Shown piece by piece: positions 41,867 to 52,489 of a stretch of DNA of 64,000 bases (position 1 is its first letter; every line of letters begins with the position of its first letter). The notes under the pieces are model-generated. The model had not been told where the DNA came from. It made no database searches and saw nothing but the letters and a program-made list of their open reading frames with translations. Position numbers and translations under genes: made by a program. Source of the DNA: Antrodiella citrinella. Its lineage: Eukaryota > Basidiomycota > Agaricomycetes > Polyporales > Steccherinaceae. The stretch is from NCBI GenBank assembly GCA_004802725.1, contig SGPM01000005.1, forward strand, positions 62,001 through 126,000, given 5' to 3'.

Positions 41867-44800
41867 TCAATTACCACTCTCTAGAGGGCCCACCCGCCGT
41901 CTGTCCCTAGCTTTTCGAGAAGCTCGATGCAGAGCCAGGATCGCCAATTTTACTTTCTCGTACTCGGCAGTGTTGATGAAACTGTGGAGAACACGTAAGC
42001 TCAGAAAAAGTGTTCACATAGAGCATACTCACCGAGTCATCTCCGACAGGAAGTCTGACTTCGCTTGGTCGGGCACAAGATTCGAGTTCAACCGCTGCAG
42101 GACTATGGGCAACCACGCGATGAGCTCTGATGACCAATAGGTGGCCAATCGCCGGAAAATGGCAATGATTATAGGTGGGCATTCTTCGGGGAACTCTCCA
42201 GTGAGGCCGGACAGCAAGTAGCCGGAGAGCTCGAGGCCATCCTTCTGTAGAGCGGAACGAATGGCGGAGGCGTAGATGGGGAAACTTGGCGGGGGTGAAG
42301 AGGATGGTACAAGGCAATCGTGAGTTATCACGTTTGCGATGAACTCCAGAGCTGCGAGGATGATGTCAGCTTGGACAAATGTCAGTGCAGTCATAGAAGC
42401 TCGGAGTGCGGTCGGGAAAGATGATGAAGTGAACAGAACGTCCGGAGTCAAGTCAAACATTTGTAAAAGCATCCGAACATAATCCTCTAAGACTGCAGAC
42501 ACTAAAGTCAGTACTTTCGGACCACTCGAACAGAGTAAATACTGACCATCTGGAATTTGACCCGCTGATTTCTCCTGCAATAGCTGCACGACTTTATTGG
42601 ATATCCGTTCCAAGACGTCTTTGAAACCGGCTCGCAGTGCAGGATCTTCTTCGTTCCCAAAACGACTGATACATTTTCCAACGATCCAAATGTAGCTTGC
42701 CTGTGCAGTGGTCTCGAACGAGCTAACCATCCTGGATAGAAGAGCAGGCAAAACAGGCAAGGCGGTGCTGCCGAAGAAAGTGATACCCAGGCGAAGAACG
42801 CGAGTGACGCGTTCACATAGCTGATCATCGGAGCCATACTGGGATATCAGCTGGTCGAATATGACCCAGGCTTCCTGGCAGGTACCCTGGCATACTGCAG
42901 GGAGTTCTTCGCCAAAAGTATCAATCACGGACAGCATGACTTCGAGACACTCCAACACATCTGTACGTCGTCTAAGCGAATTGCCAAAGGAGAATTGTTT
43001 GCATTGACATACCTCCGATAGTCTGCAGCTCCGCCTTGGATGCTGGTGTTGGTTTGGCTGCCACAGCGTGCACTTGACTGAGGATGTCAAGTGCAAATGT
43101 ACGCAGCGACTGGGCTGCCTGCTCCATGGGCATCGCGGATATTACGTAGGCAATTGCTTCATAAACCTGAACCTTGTCATCTTGGGCAAGCTTTGACCCC
43201 ATGCTCGCCAAGAATGTATGGAGTTGAGGCAAGAAGTCCACTAGATGCTGCGGAGAAGACATCAAACATGACCGCGGTAAAGTACAAGGATGGAAGACAT
43301 ACCGTTTTGCAGTCCTGGCACAGATACTTGAGTGACTGACCAGCTGCCGCGATTACTTCGGTGTCCGAATCCTCGAAACCAGCAGAAATATACTGCAGTT
43401 GATAAGGAATGTAGTCTGGGTGCTTGCTGATCCATTCCGTGTAACGCGAGATGATGAGAAGCGCAGCGTAGCGAACTTTGGGATGTGAAGGGAGGGAGGG
43501 TATAAGATCCATAATTTTTGGAACAGCATTGTTGCCTGTAGGGTCAACCTCCGCGCCCATTGACCTCAGAGAGAAGAGAGGTGCTTCTATTTCTTGCCAA
43601 GACACGTTGGGTCGCGCCAGAGCTGCCGTAATCAAGTCATAGGTAGCCAATAAGCAAACATCTGCGTCCAGGACGTAGCAGCAATCCTTCAGAGTATCGC
43701 CCATAACGTGCCTAAATTGTCGGAAGTTGTCCGCTTCTTGGCCGGTCAATTGACTATCGTCAGCTGGGAAGTGAAGGTGGCGAATGATGACCCCCATCAA
43801 CGCCTTGTACGCGTCATGGAATAGAGGAGACACAGAGGGTTTCTTGCCGATAGCTTGTGCCAGACGCATCCAGAAGTGGAACGTGATGGGGACGATGTCG
43901 AGGTCGGGGTACGCTGAACATTCTCCAATAGCCTCCACAATAGGGAAAAAGCTGTCGGGATGTTGAAGCAGTAAGCTTCGGTAGACTTCTCCTGCCTCGG
44001 TGAAGATACGAGCGAGTCCTCTAATCTTCTCTGGATCGTCTTTGAGCTCCGTCAGCTTCGGCCGCAGAGCAATGACTCTAGGGACAATCATCTCGATGAC
44101 AGGCATGTTGTCATCGATTTCTTGGGTTTCGTGGATGATCTCACAGACCACGGACACGGCAGCGTCAAAGAGTTCTTCGGATGCCAGTGCCTCAAATGCG
44201 TATGAGAGTAGCGGGGTCTGCGCGAGCCGCATAGACGTGATCTCCCCCGCCGTGATCCAGCTGGCCAAACAATTGAACACTTGTGATTGCACGGGAAAGG
44301 TGACACCTAATGAACACCGGTTAGACCGCTCCAATGAATGGGTCAACGTGAGACACACACCTCGGGCTTGGAGGTACATGGACAGCAACTCTACGACCTT
44401 TTCGGCATTTGCGGTCAGCAATATTGATGCCCTGTAATCGTATTCGTCGTCCTGGATGGGATCCATGAGTACGTTGAAACGCGCCACAAACAAGTAGCGT
44501 ACCGTGATCGGGACCTTCATATTGGTACTGAGCTCCTCCGGTAAGATTGTCAGAAACTGCAGCAACGCTGGGACCATGGCAGGGTTCGTCCCAAACGATT
44601 CTATAAGATCCTGCACTGGATTCTCCCAGCTTGTCACTTGAAGCGCAAGACCCGAGATGGCGAGACATAGTTGTACGATGATCGTCCGAGGTCCAGTGTG
44701 ATATCTCTGGAGGGCAGTAACGAGAGTATCTCTCAGGGAAAGAAGGTTGGCAGGGTCGACTTGGTTGAGATCGTATGTGACCTAGGACATGCATCAACAT

Positions 44801-45122
44801 CTTGAAGTCCAGTGGCGCAGGAGGATATCACCTCACCTTCGTCCGAAACGTCTGCGCCGCGAATAGTTTGGCGGCTGGTGGAGCTTCTGGAGATAACAAG
44901 AGGACATTGCACGTCGACCATGCTTCGGACTATGGTAAGACGAGGACGGAGGATTTTTGCAACGATGAGTAACGTCTGGCACTGGAGTTGTAAACCAGGG
45001 CTTACAGAGTGTTGGAAATCCTGAAGCCAAGAGTTCGCGTTCTCTAGGGAAGCTTTGTCGGGGGCGCGACTGAAGACATCGAGTGCCGACAAGACTGCTT
45101 GGATGTTATCCGTTGCTGCCAT
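41867..45122 (-). CDS. mtr10: Transportin-3/MTR10-type importin
   Basis: An importin-beta superfamily receptor of the TNPO3/Mtr10 class, which imports SR-like and RNA-binding proteins. The start MAATDNIQAVLSALDVFSRA is at 45122. The second exon encodes SSEAWSTCNVLLLSPEAPPA followed by AKLFAAQTFRTKV, the characteristic start of the family. HEAT-like helical repeats fill the rest, e.g. LVTALQRYHTGPRTIIVQLC, GLALQVTSWENPVQDLIESF, VPALLQFLTILPEELSTNMK, VFNCLASWITAGEI, DCCYVLDADVCLLATYDLIT and RYAALLIISRYTEWISKHPD. The final exon gives FINTAEYEKVKLAILALHRA and RRRVGPLESGN. The product is about 930 residues, and exons in the middle of the gene are long. Confidence 0.88.
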
Positions 45123-45613
45123 GAGAGCAGATGGAGAAAGTAGATGGATGTTCAGTTCAAAGATGAAGAACAAGAGAGTGCAGAGGCCATTACGGGTATC
45201 TCAATTGGGCACAATCACGACTGTTTGTAGATGTTGACGACTGATTCATTCGGGGTATGATAAAAGTAAAACGACTCGTCAACAACCCTACAAGTGCCCG
45301 TCGAGGAGCCAGAATTCGGAAAGACAACTAATGTGAAAGTAGAGGGTGGAGAGCAATCCGGTATTCGTGCAAAAGAGTGTGGGTGAGTGTTCAAAAGACG
45401 GCACAAACTGGGGGATCTGGGTAATTAACACGAAGGCAAGATGTACCTTGACGCAACGAAGACAAAGTACGGTACGCATGACGGACTGAGGGAATAAGGC
45501 AACCAAGAAGTGCGGTTGAATGGAAAGAAGCAAGTAACAAAGACGCGATAGATCCCAGGCTCAAGTGCGGATGTTGAAACGTCGCTTGTTCTGCGCCCCG
45601 TCAGCACAAGTCG
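45123..45613. other. Intergenic region
   Basis: No gene is seen in about 490 bases. It holds the MTR10 promoter and the CDC3 3' flank. Nothing conserved was recognised. Confidence 0.55.
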
Positions 45614-47290
45614 TTACCGGCGGAAGATCGTGCCTTTGTTACGCACAGGCTTAGAATCAGGCGTAATTGGCCGGCCTGTCTCGATACGACGTTTCTTGTC
45701 TTCAAGTTCCAGTCTTTGCTTCTCAAGGGCCTCCTTGAGATCCCGATGTCTGCCGTAGAGCTCCTCCTCGGACTGCTTGAGTTTGGACTCCTTCTCCTGG
45801 ACCTTTTGCTGGAAGACCATCTTCATCTCGGCCTCGAGCTTGGCTAGCTTGGCCTCATGCATGACCCGCTCTTCCTGTACACGGACAGCAGGGCTGAAAA
45901 CAAACGGTCAAAATGTGATGTAGCGTATGGTACGACAATGACTTACTTGATCTCCTTGAAGACGCTGGAATCCTGAACGACACCCATGCTGAGCAGCTTC
46001 TCTGTTCGCCAGTTCTCATACAGAACATCGTTGGTGTACTCCCTGAGCTCTTCCATGTACGTACGAACAAGCATCTGGCGAAGCTTGACGAAGTCACAGT
46101 GGTCTTCGTTGTCAACTTCGACGACACCCCAAGGGTAAGCACGACCACGGACTTGACGGCCGTCAGGTGTGTTGACAACCTGGTCAGAACCTACGACGGC
46201 GAACGGGATCTTGCTGGCAATTTCTTCCGCCTCGGCAATTGCCTCCTCATCTTCATTTTCATAGGTGGGAGCCTGGAAGATGTGGATCTTGTGGTACGCA
46301 ATGTCGGCCAAAATCTATGTCAAGGTATTGGTTCAAGAACTAACGGGAATTGAACCTGAGACAACTTACGCGTGCCTTGAAATCAGCTACTTCCTCGTCG
46401 GTGAGCGTGTCCGACTTGGCAATGACGGGAATCAAGTTGACTTTGGTGTGGAGTTGACGCATGAACTCGACGTCAATGGGCTTCAACCTGTGTCCTTGAT
46501 GTCAACACCAAGAATGCGTGAGAGATTGAAGAAGTAACATACGAGTGACCAGTAGGCTGAATGAAGTACAAGCAGGCATGAACACGGTTGTCGACGATCT
46601 TTTGACGGTTGACGCGGTTTTCTTGCTCAAGGTAAGAATCAAAGCGAGACTCGATGTTCTCCACGATGGGTTTCCAGCTACGGACGCGTCGTCAGAGGGT
46701 TGCATGGCAGTTCAGTAGAACGAGAGGTACCGTACCTGTCATCGTTGTTGACAAAGTCACCGAAGCCTGGGGTATCGACGACAGTCAGACGAAGACGGAC
46801 ACCACTCTCTTCAATGTCTAGGGAAGATCATGAGCGTGAGCATTGATGGCGAAGAGCTTATGTAAGTTAGATATGCGTACCAGCACTGATACTTTCAATG
46901 GCGACGGTCTGAGGACGTTCTGCGCTCGGGGGAAGGGGCTCCTTGGGAGGGTAGAGACGGGTGTTGAACAGGGTATTGATGAGCGTTGATTTTCCCAAGC
47001 CGGACTCGCCTGGGAGCAGAGATGAGTGTGTGAGGGACATGAATGAGCGACACATGGCACTTACCGACAACCATTGTGGTGAACTGGAAGCCCTTGCGCA
47101 CGCTCTTCCTGTGGACCTGGTTGGGGAGGTTGGCGAAACCGACGTAGCCCATGAGTTTCTTGCGGATGATGGGGCTGAGGCCGCCATTGGGAGAGGGCTG
47201 GGCGAGGGAAGGACTCGAGCCGTTCAAGTTGGTGGTGCCGTTTGCCGTCATGGCGTCGCCGTTGGTGGAAGAGACGTAGGACTCGGACAT
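45614..47290 (-). CDS. cdc3: Septin, CDC3 type
   Basis: A GTP-binding filament protein of the septin ring and collar. Start [20 protein letters not shown] at 47290. The polybasic start of the septin domain is [20 protein letters not shown]. The GTP-binding P-loop is [20 protein letters not shown]. Then come [20 protein letters not shown] with [14 protein letters not shown] (switch II), [40 protein letters not shown] with the AKSD motif, the septin unique region [20 protein letters not shown], and YENWRTEKL. The C-terminal coiled coil is [20 protein letters not shown] followed by [20 protein letters not shown]. The wording matches CDC3/AspB more than CDC10, CDC11 or CDC12. Confidence 0.93.
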
Positions 47291-47882
47291 CTGATGAAAA
47301 GAGAGATTGTGAGGACGCTGGCTATGGAATTTAAGAGAGGAAGGCTCGTACTTTTACGTCTGGAGACAAGGCAAGAGGAGGGAGGAAGGCAGAGGCAGCA
47401 GGAGAGGAAAGAGACGGTTGCGATTGTGGTTGTTTGACGCTGCTTGTCGCCTCGTCCAATCGCACACTCAGACTCGGTTTGGGCAGCAGCAGCGCGTTCT
47501 GAGTTACCGAAAATCCATCACAAGATGTTATTTGCTATTTCTCTTATGTACCAATCACTCAGCTCACCCAGTTGCCCACCTGATGGATGCGGACAGGCGA
47601 CGCGCTTCGTCGAGGGAGAGACATGAGCAGACTTCAGAGGACGGGGGGGGTTGAGAGCAGTCGAACGATACTCGCTGATACCCCTGCTGCACATGCCTTA
47701 TCCGTGCGGCCAGAGCCGAGGGTGTAACGTTTCAGTCCGGACTAAAGGTATGTTCCAATCTGTTTCAATCCATGTCCCGCACAGAGAAAGTAACCACAAG
47801 TATATACAGGAAGGTATCGCCAACTTGGTCAACGCCTGTGATGCCAGTCACGGCTTCCCAACCCCGTCCTTCCTCCGCTTCC
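47291..47882. other. Intergenic region
   Basis: No gene is seen in about 590 bases. The left side holds the CDC3 promoter. The right side is the 3' flank of the unrecognised 47883-48710 gene. Confidence 0.55.
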
Positions 47883-48710
47883 CTAGCTCGTGGCTTCCGA
47901 GTTGATGAACCGCAAGAACATCTCATCTGCCTTGCTCTCCAGCTCGCTCTCATCCACCCATAAACCCAATCCATCGGTGCTGTAATAGTCGCTGGACCAG
48001 ACATGATGATCTGTGCTGTAACAGTCGATGGACCAGACGTGACGCTCGCCGCTGCTGCTACTGCTGAGCTGACCACGAGACGGAGAGGACGGGGATACGG
48101 AATCGTTTGACGGCAACGGGGAAGACCAGTCCAACTCTGGCGTCGAGATCGGAACCGACATCCAATCTCCATCTGCGCGGTCACCACGAATGCCTTCCTC
48201 GTCGCTGTCGTGGAAAGAGGAAAACAGGAGCACGCCATCGTCTTCACTGTCCTGCATAACAGGAAGGAAGTCCCTGCCATCGGACAATCGTGGTACATGA
48301 ATATCCGCGACATCGTAGAGGGATGGTGGTGATGCATGCTCTCGGACAGGCTCGATCGGCAGGGATATGGTTGGGTCGACGGAATAGATGGTTCGTCCTG
48401 CCATTTGCATCGTCTTCTTCTTCAGTGTGGCCTTCGCAGAGGTGCTGCCTCTCTGATTTCCAACTATGAGCTCCTTCCCCTTTCCCTTCCTCCTAGACTT
48501 GGTAGCGGTAGGAGCATTCGTGCGATCCGGCCGCTCTTTCCTATTCGATTTGCTGCCTGCGGTGTCTACCTCCACGGGTGGGAGCCCCTCGTGTGCACGC
48601 ACATCGACGGGAGGGTGCAATGGCAGGAACCTGTCCATCAGGCCGGCTGTGGATCGATAATGTGAGAACTCCGGGCGAAGAAAGGGGAGTCGCAATGCCG
48701 AGATTGTCAT
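47883..48710 (-). CDS. Unrecognised Ser/Asp-rich protein with a 12-residue repeat
   Basis: A single exon of 275 residues starting MTISALRLPFLRPEFSHYRS at a true ATG. The N-terminal half is basic (KSNRKERPDRTN, KSRRKGKGKELIVGNQRGST, AKATLKKKTMQMAGRTIYS) and may include a nuclear localisation signal. The C-terminal half is acidic and Ser-rich with SEDDGVLLFSSFHDSDEEGI and SPSSPSRGQLSSSSSGERHV. It contains two adjacent copies of HVWSxDxYSTDx (12 residues; DNA repeat at 47974-48045) and ends LESKADEMFLRFINSEATS, which may be amphipathic. No domain is recognised. It sits between the septin and nitrilase genes, with no clear functional link to either. Confidence 0.6.
   Translation of the reverse strand: MTISALRLPFLRPEFSHYRSTAGLMDRFLPLHPPVDVRAHEGLPPVEVDTAGSKSNRKERPDRTNAPTATKSRRKGKGKELIVGNQRGSTSAKATLKKKTMQMAGRTIYSVDPTISLPIEPVREHASPPSLYDVADIHVPRLSDGRDFLPVMQDSEDDGVLLFSSFHDSDEEGIRGDRADGDWMSVPISTPELDWSSPLPSNDSVSPSSPSRGQLSSSSSGERHVWSIDCYSTDHHVWSSDYYSTDGLGLWVDESELESKADEMFLRFINSEATS
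47974..48045 (-). repeat. 36-base in-frame tandem repeat
   Basis: Two 36-base units (47974-48009 and 48010-48045) in the unrecognised protein encode two adjacent copies of a 12-residue HVWS...YSTD unit. They differ at a handful of bases. Confidence 0.8.
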
Positions 48711-49001
48711 GAACGTAGACTGGCGTGGATGGGAGAGTGGTTTGACCTGTCTAGATAGCTCTACCTCGCAGAGGAGATGCTATATATCTCTTGCCATTCA
48801 GCTTTGCATCGGATGGTCAGGTTGGTATGGCGTCTATAGGCACAAAGGCAGATAACATCAAACAGCAGTGGCAAAGAGCCTTTCACAATGTACTTTCTGC
48901 TTGTCACGCGAAACGCATGCCATGAACTTGTGCTTTCCAAAGGGATTGCCACTGGTATAGATTTCAGATCGATGTACTTTGAACACGACGTAGATTCCGA
49001 T

Positions 49002-50178
49002 TTACAACCCATGAACGTTCAGTTCGAAGACTATGGCGCTACTTGTTAGAACAACTTCGAGCTCATAGAAATTAGGACACGTACTCTCCGGCCTTGCGTA
49101 GTGTCCTGTCACGTCGAGGTCAAACTTGCCCCTCACCACATCGTCCAAATCCAAGTCAGCCGTCAATACACCTTCTTCACCTAGGAGCGGACCAGCCAAT
49201 ACCTGGGCCAATGGGCCTACAATGACGCTTCCACCTGCAATCATAACGTTCTTTGGGTTGCGGTTCGCTTCGTTGTCAACTGGGTGGTCCTCCGGATAAT
49301 CTTTCTCCTCGGCATACTGACATGCGGAGAGGACGAAGCAACGTCCTTCCAGCGCGATGTGTCTCATGGTATGTTGCCACTCTGGACGCGCGTCTACAGT
49401 AGGCGCACAGTAGATCTGGGTTCCCTTAGAGTAGTAGAACGTACGGACTGAGATACACGGAGCACATTCAAGTCACCGTGCAATGCAAATGAAAGATGGC
49501 GTGCGACTCACGTAGGGGCATGTAATTCTCCCTAAAGCATTGTTGAACACAGACGATTACAAAGAGATATCAGGAGACTGACCAGCAGATGGTCGCAGAG
49601 AGCTTGGCTTTTACGACGAAATGGTCGTCCTTGAGGTAGAATTGACTCTTGAATGACACTTCTGGGACGGGCAAAGTTGTGGCGTCGCCCTGACCCCAGA
49701 TGATACGTTCCACTCCAGTTGGCATCAATTTACGATGCTTGGTCACATATCCTTGGACAGGATCTATGAAAATTGCCGTGCAGTACAGGGTACCACCGTC
49801 TCTCTCGATGATCCCGGTGACGATGAAGACATCAAGGTCCTTGCTGATACGCTCCAGCTCCGTGATAGCTGGTGAAGGGACCTCAATGGCCGCTGAATGA
49901 TACCTCAAGTATTCATCCCTTCCGGAAGGCTGGCGTTCACCGACCCTCGCACCGAAGTTAGACATCTTCGGGTAGCCGCCAATGCTGGTCATGTACCGTC
50001 AGCATGAGAACGTCGCACAATAGAAAAGCACTCACAATGCTTCGGGGAACACGACCAATTGTGAATGGTCTCTCTCCTTCGCAATCCGGGCGAATTTCTC
50101 GAGCTTTTCGAGGGTTTTCTCCAAGGAGTACGCCGCTGTGCATGCCTGGACAACCGATGCGCGAATAGTGTTTGCCAT
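49002..50178 (-). CDS. Nitrilase family enzyme
   Basis: Start MANTIRASVVQACTAAYSLE at 50178. The catalytic triad of the nitrilase superfamily is present: Glu in VVFPEAFIGGYPK, Lys in HRKLMPTGVERIIWGQGDAT, and Cys in SATICWENYMPLLR. WENYMPL is carried mostly by a 20-base exon at 49512-49531. Other segments are VIVTGIIERDGGTLYCTAIF, PEWQHTMRHIALEGRCFVLS, NVMIAGGSVIVGPLAQVLAG and DVTGHYARPEIFELNVHGL; the last of these is joined by removing a short intron before IFELNVHGL. Likely activity is hydrolysis of organic nitriles to acids and ammonia, in the cytosol. Cyanide hydratase is a close relative and cannot be excluded. Confidence 0.93.
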
Positions 50179-50350
50179 CGTTCAGACCTTTGAAAAGATG
50201 GAGGGTGAAAGGAGAAGTAAGCTAAGGACGGACAGCCGATCGATTCCGTTGTCCGTTATGTATCATGTCATGTGCTTACTCAATCTTTCCGCATGCGTGA
50301 ACGTGAAAGTAAGCACATTAGATTTAAAAGATAGAATATAGTAGGTGCAT

Positions 50351-51243
50351 CTACTGGGTGGTAGGAGAGGACAGGGAAGACACGGGCGAATCAGGCAGCC
50401 ACTCCTTCGGGAAATCTTTCAGGGTGGGACGAGAGTACCCGCGTCCTTTCGCATGACCACCCTTCTTCGCCTTGCGTAGCTTCGCCTCGAGATGTCGGTC
50501 GTCGTAAGGGATGTCGAGTATCGCGTTTTGTGCGTTCTGTGACAAAGGTAAGCCGTGAAGTTATGAATAGGCAAGACGACATACGTTGGCCTCCTCTATA
50601 AGCCGCGAAAGCGTATCACTGGCCCAATTCAAGTTCATTGCGGGTACGGGGAAGTCCTCGCAAGCTAACTTAAAATAACCCCACGTATCGCTCTCTTTTG
50701 AGCTCACTCCACCATCCTTTGGGGGCTCCGGTGACCACCGTACACCCGCTAGCAGCTTGAACCTCTTCCGCGCGTCATCGCCCTTCAACGGTAGCTTCGA
50801 GACGGGCGCAACAATGACGCGCTTCCTGTCCGCTGGATGCTCTTCACCACCGTAGGAGATAGAACGTATAATTAATGGTGTTGATGATGATGGGGGTGTA
50901 AATGGTTTGCGGTACTCTGTATGAGTGCAAATGTCAGTATACTCGAAGCGGTCAAAAATTGAGACAGTTACGGACCGACCAACTTCGGCATGTCGTGTTC
51001 AATGAGGCGCATGTAGTAGAGGATCTTTCTCTGCTGCCGTAGCATTATATGCCCCGCCGACGAGACATCATCGTCCCCAGCTGGCGTGTCCAGGTCGTCC
51101 AGTGTTACGATCAAGCTTTCGTCCTCTTCTGGCTTGCGTCTGCGCACCTGGCGCGCCATTGCTGCAGACGATGCATGGATCAGCCGGTGTCCATTGCAAG
51201 GGATACGAGGAACCAGTGTATGGCGAAGAGCGGACAAAGACAT
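50351..51243 (-). CDS. rsm24: Mitochondrial small-subunit ribosomal protein mS35
   Basis: Three exons starting MSLSALRHTLVPRIPCNGHR at 51243, with a mitochondrial presequence. The protein has the family sequence of mS35 (Rsm24/MRP-S28 domain): LRQQRKILYYMRLIEHDMPK, LVEYRKPFTPPSSSTPLIIR, SISYGGEEHPADRKRVIVAP, VSKLPLKGDDARKRFKLLAG, GYFKLACEDFPVPAMNLNWA and SDTLSRLIEEANNAQNAILD. The tail is basic and low-complexity (RKAKKGGHAKGRGYS) and ends SSLSSPTTQ. It is the third mitoribosomal gene in about 14 kb, with bS16m and mL57. Confidence 0.88.
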
Positions 51244-51470
51244 AGCGTACTACAACCCGAAAAGTAGTATAGCTAGTGACTTTGAGTAAAAGGTGTGTTC
51301 GGTGTCACAGACGCCCATTGTTCCCCAGGCGCTTAGACCAAACAACGCGCAAACAGACGCGATCGCTCGTCCCGTTTGGGTTGCCAGATATGGTCCGACG
51401 ACCTACTCAGAGGTTTCGTTCAAGTTCGAGCTGGAACACACGTAGCGAAATCTCAGGCTCTCCTTACAAG

Positions 51471-52222
51471 ATGGTGGTAAGGACAATTTTGTGATATTAT
51501 GTCACGAATTCTGCTGAGTTCTGCTTCAGAAACTCTTGCTTTCCATTAAGGCCGACCTCGAGAACATCACTGATCTCGTCCCCGCGTCCGATGCCTTTGA
51601 CTACTTCTTTCAAGTATGCACTCTTCCAGCGTACAATATATCTGATAAGAACTACGCACATAGGTTGAATGCAATAGCTGTCATGAAGTACATCCCAAAT
51701 TTGTATCCGTGAACCGTCAAGTGAGTTTCCATCCACACCTCTGCAGTAGTAAACGAAATCTCACATCAATAGTAGGAGGAGCACTCTATGTCAGGAAGCA
51801 AAGGGGCAACAGCTCATTTCGTCTGGAAATGCTCATCTTGCAAACGCGAGAGCTCCGCCAAATTCGAGTCCAACTCACCACTCAAGCCATATCCTGCTGA
51901 CGCCAACGGACAATTCGCGCCACTGCTCACGATCGAGTGTCGTGGTTTGGAATTTGTTAGGTTTGATCCAAGAGTGCGTTCCTTGCCTATTGTAACATCG
52001 TACACCTCTCTCATACGCGTTGCCATGTAGGGCACGTGGAAATGTGTAGGCGCAGAATCTGGGACGACTTTCCCGGAAGTCGAACTGGAAGAAGGCGAAT
52101 GGGTCGACTACGATGAGAAGGTAAGCCTCGACAGGTCGTTACAACCGATGATATTAACGTCTGCGTAGGCATCTCTACCGGTCGGTGTTTCGAACGTGGA
52201 AAGCAAATGGACGAGGGTCTGA
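51471..52222 (+). CDS. CXXC zinc-binding protein, UPF0587/DUF866 family
   Basis: Six exons; the first holds only MV at 51471-51476, joined to KLLLSIKADLENITDLVPAS. The family's four Cys are present as CNSCHEVH and CSSCKRES. Other conserved segments are FDYFFQVECNSCHEVHPKFV, SGSKGATAHFVWKCSSCKRE and ECRGLEFVRFDPRGTWKCVG. The end is YDEKASLPVGVSNVESKWTR followed by V. The human relative is CZIB (C1orf123). The role is unknown; zinc binding is inferred from the CXXC pairs. Confidence 0.9.
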
Positions 52223-52489
52223 AATCGATGTAGGAAGAGGTATATCAAGACATGTGTATTTCTACATTGCATAGTGCTAGTTAACAAATGTGCAGCAGTT
52301 GGGTATCAGCAAAGTCCAGTGTGAGTCCAGTGTGTGGTACATCCAAATCGGAGGTATATCAGAAGTCATACATATAGCATCACAATCAAACAGGTATCAT
52401 CCTACTAGTGGCAATCCGAGTGGTTCGAAAGGCCTGCGGTATCGTCCGAGTCATCGAGTCTCTGTCCTTCCAAAAATTCTTCCAATGTT

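Noticed and set aside
47440..47760. Search for a tRNA or small RNA gene in the septin upstream gap
   Set aside because: No cloverleaf-like arms or internal promoter boxes were found by eye.
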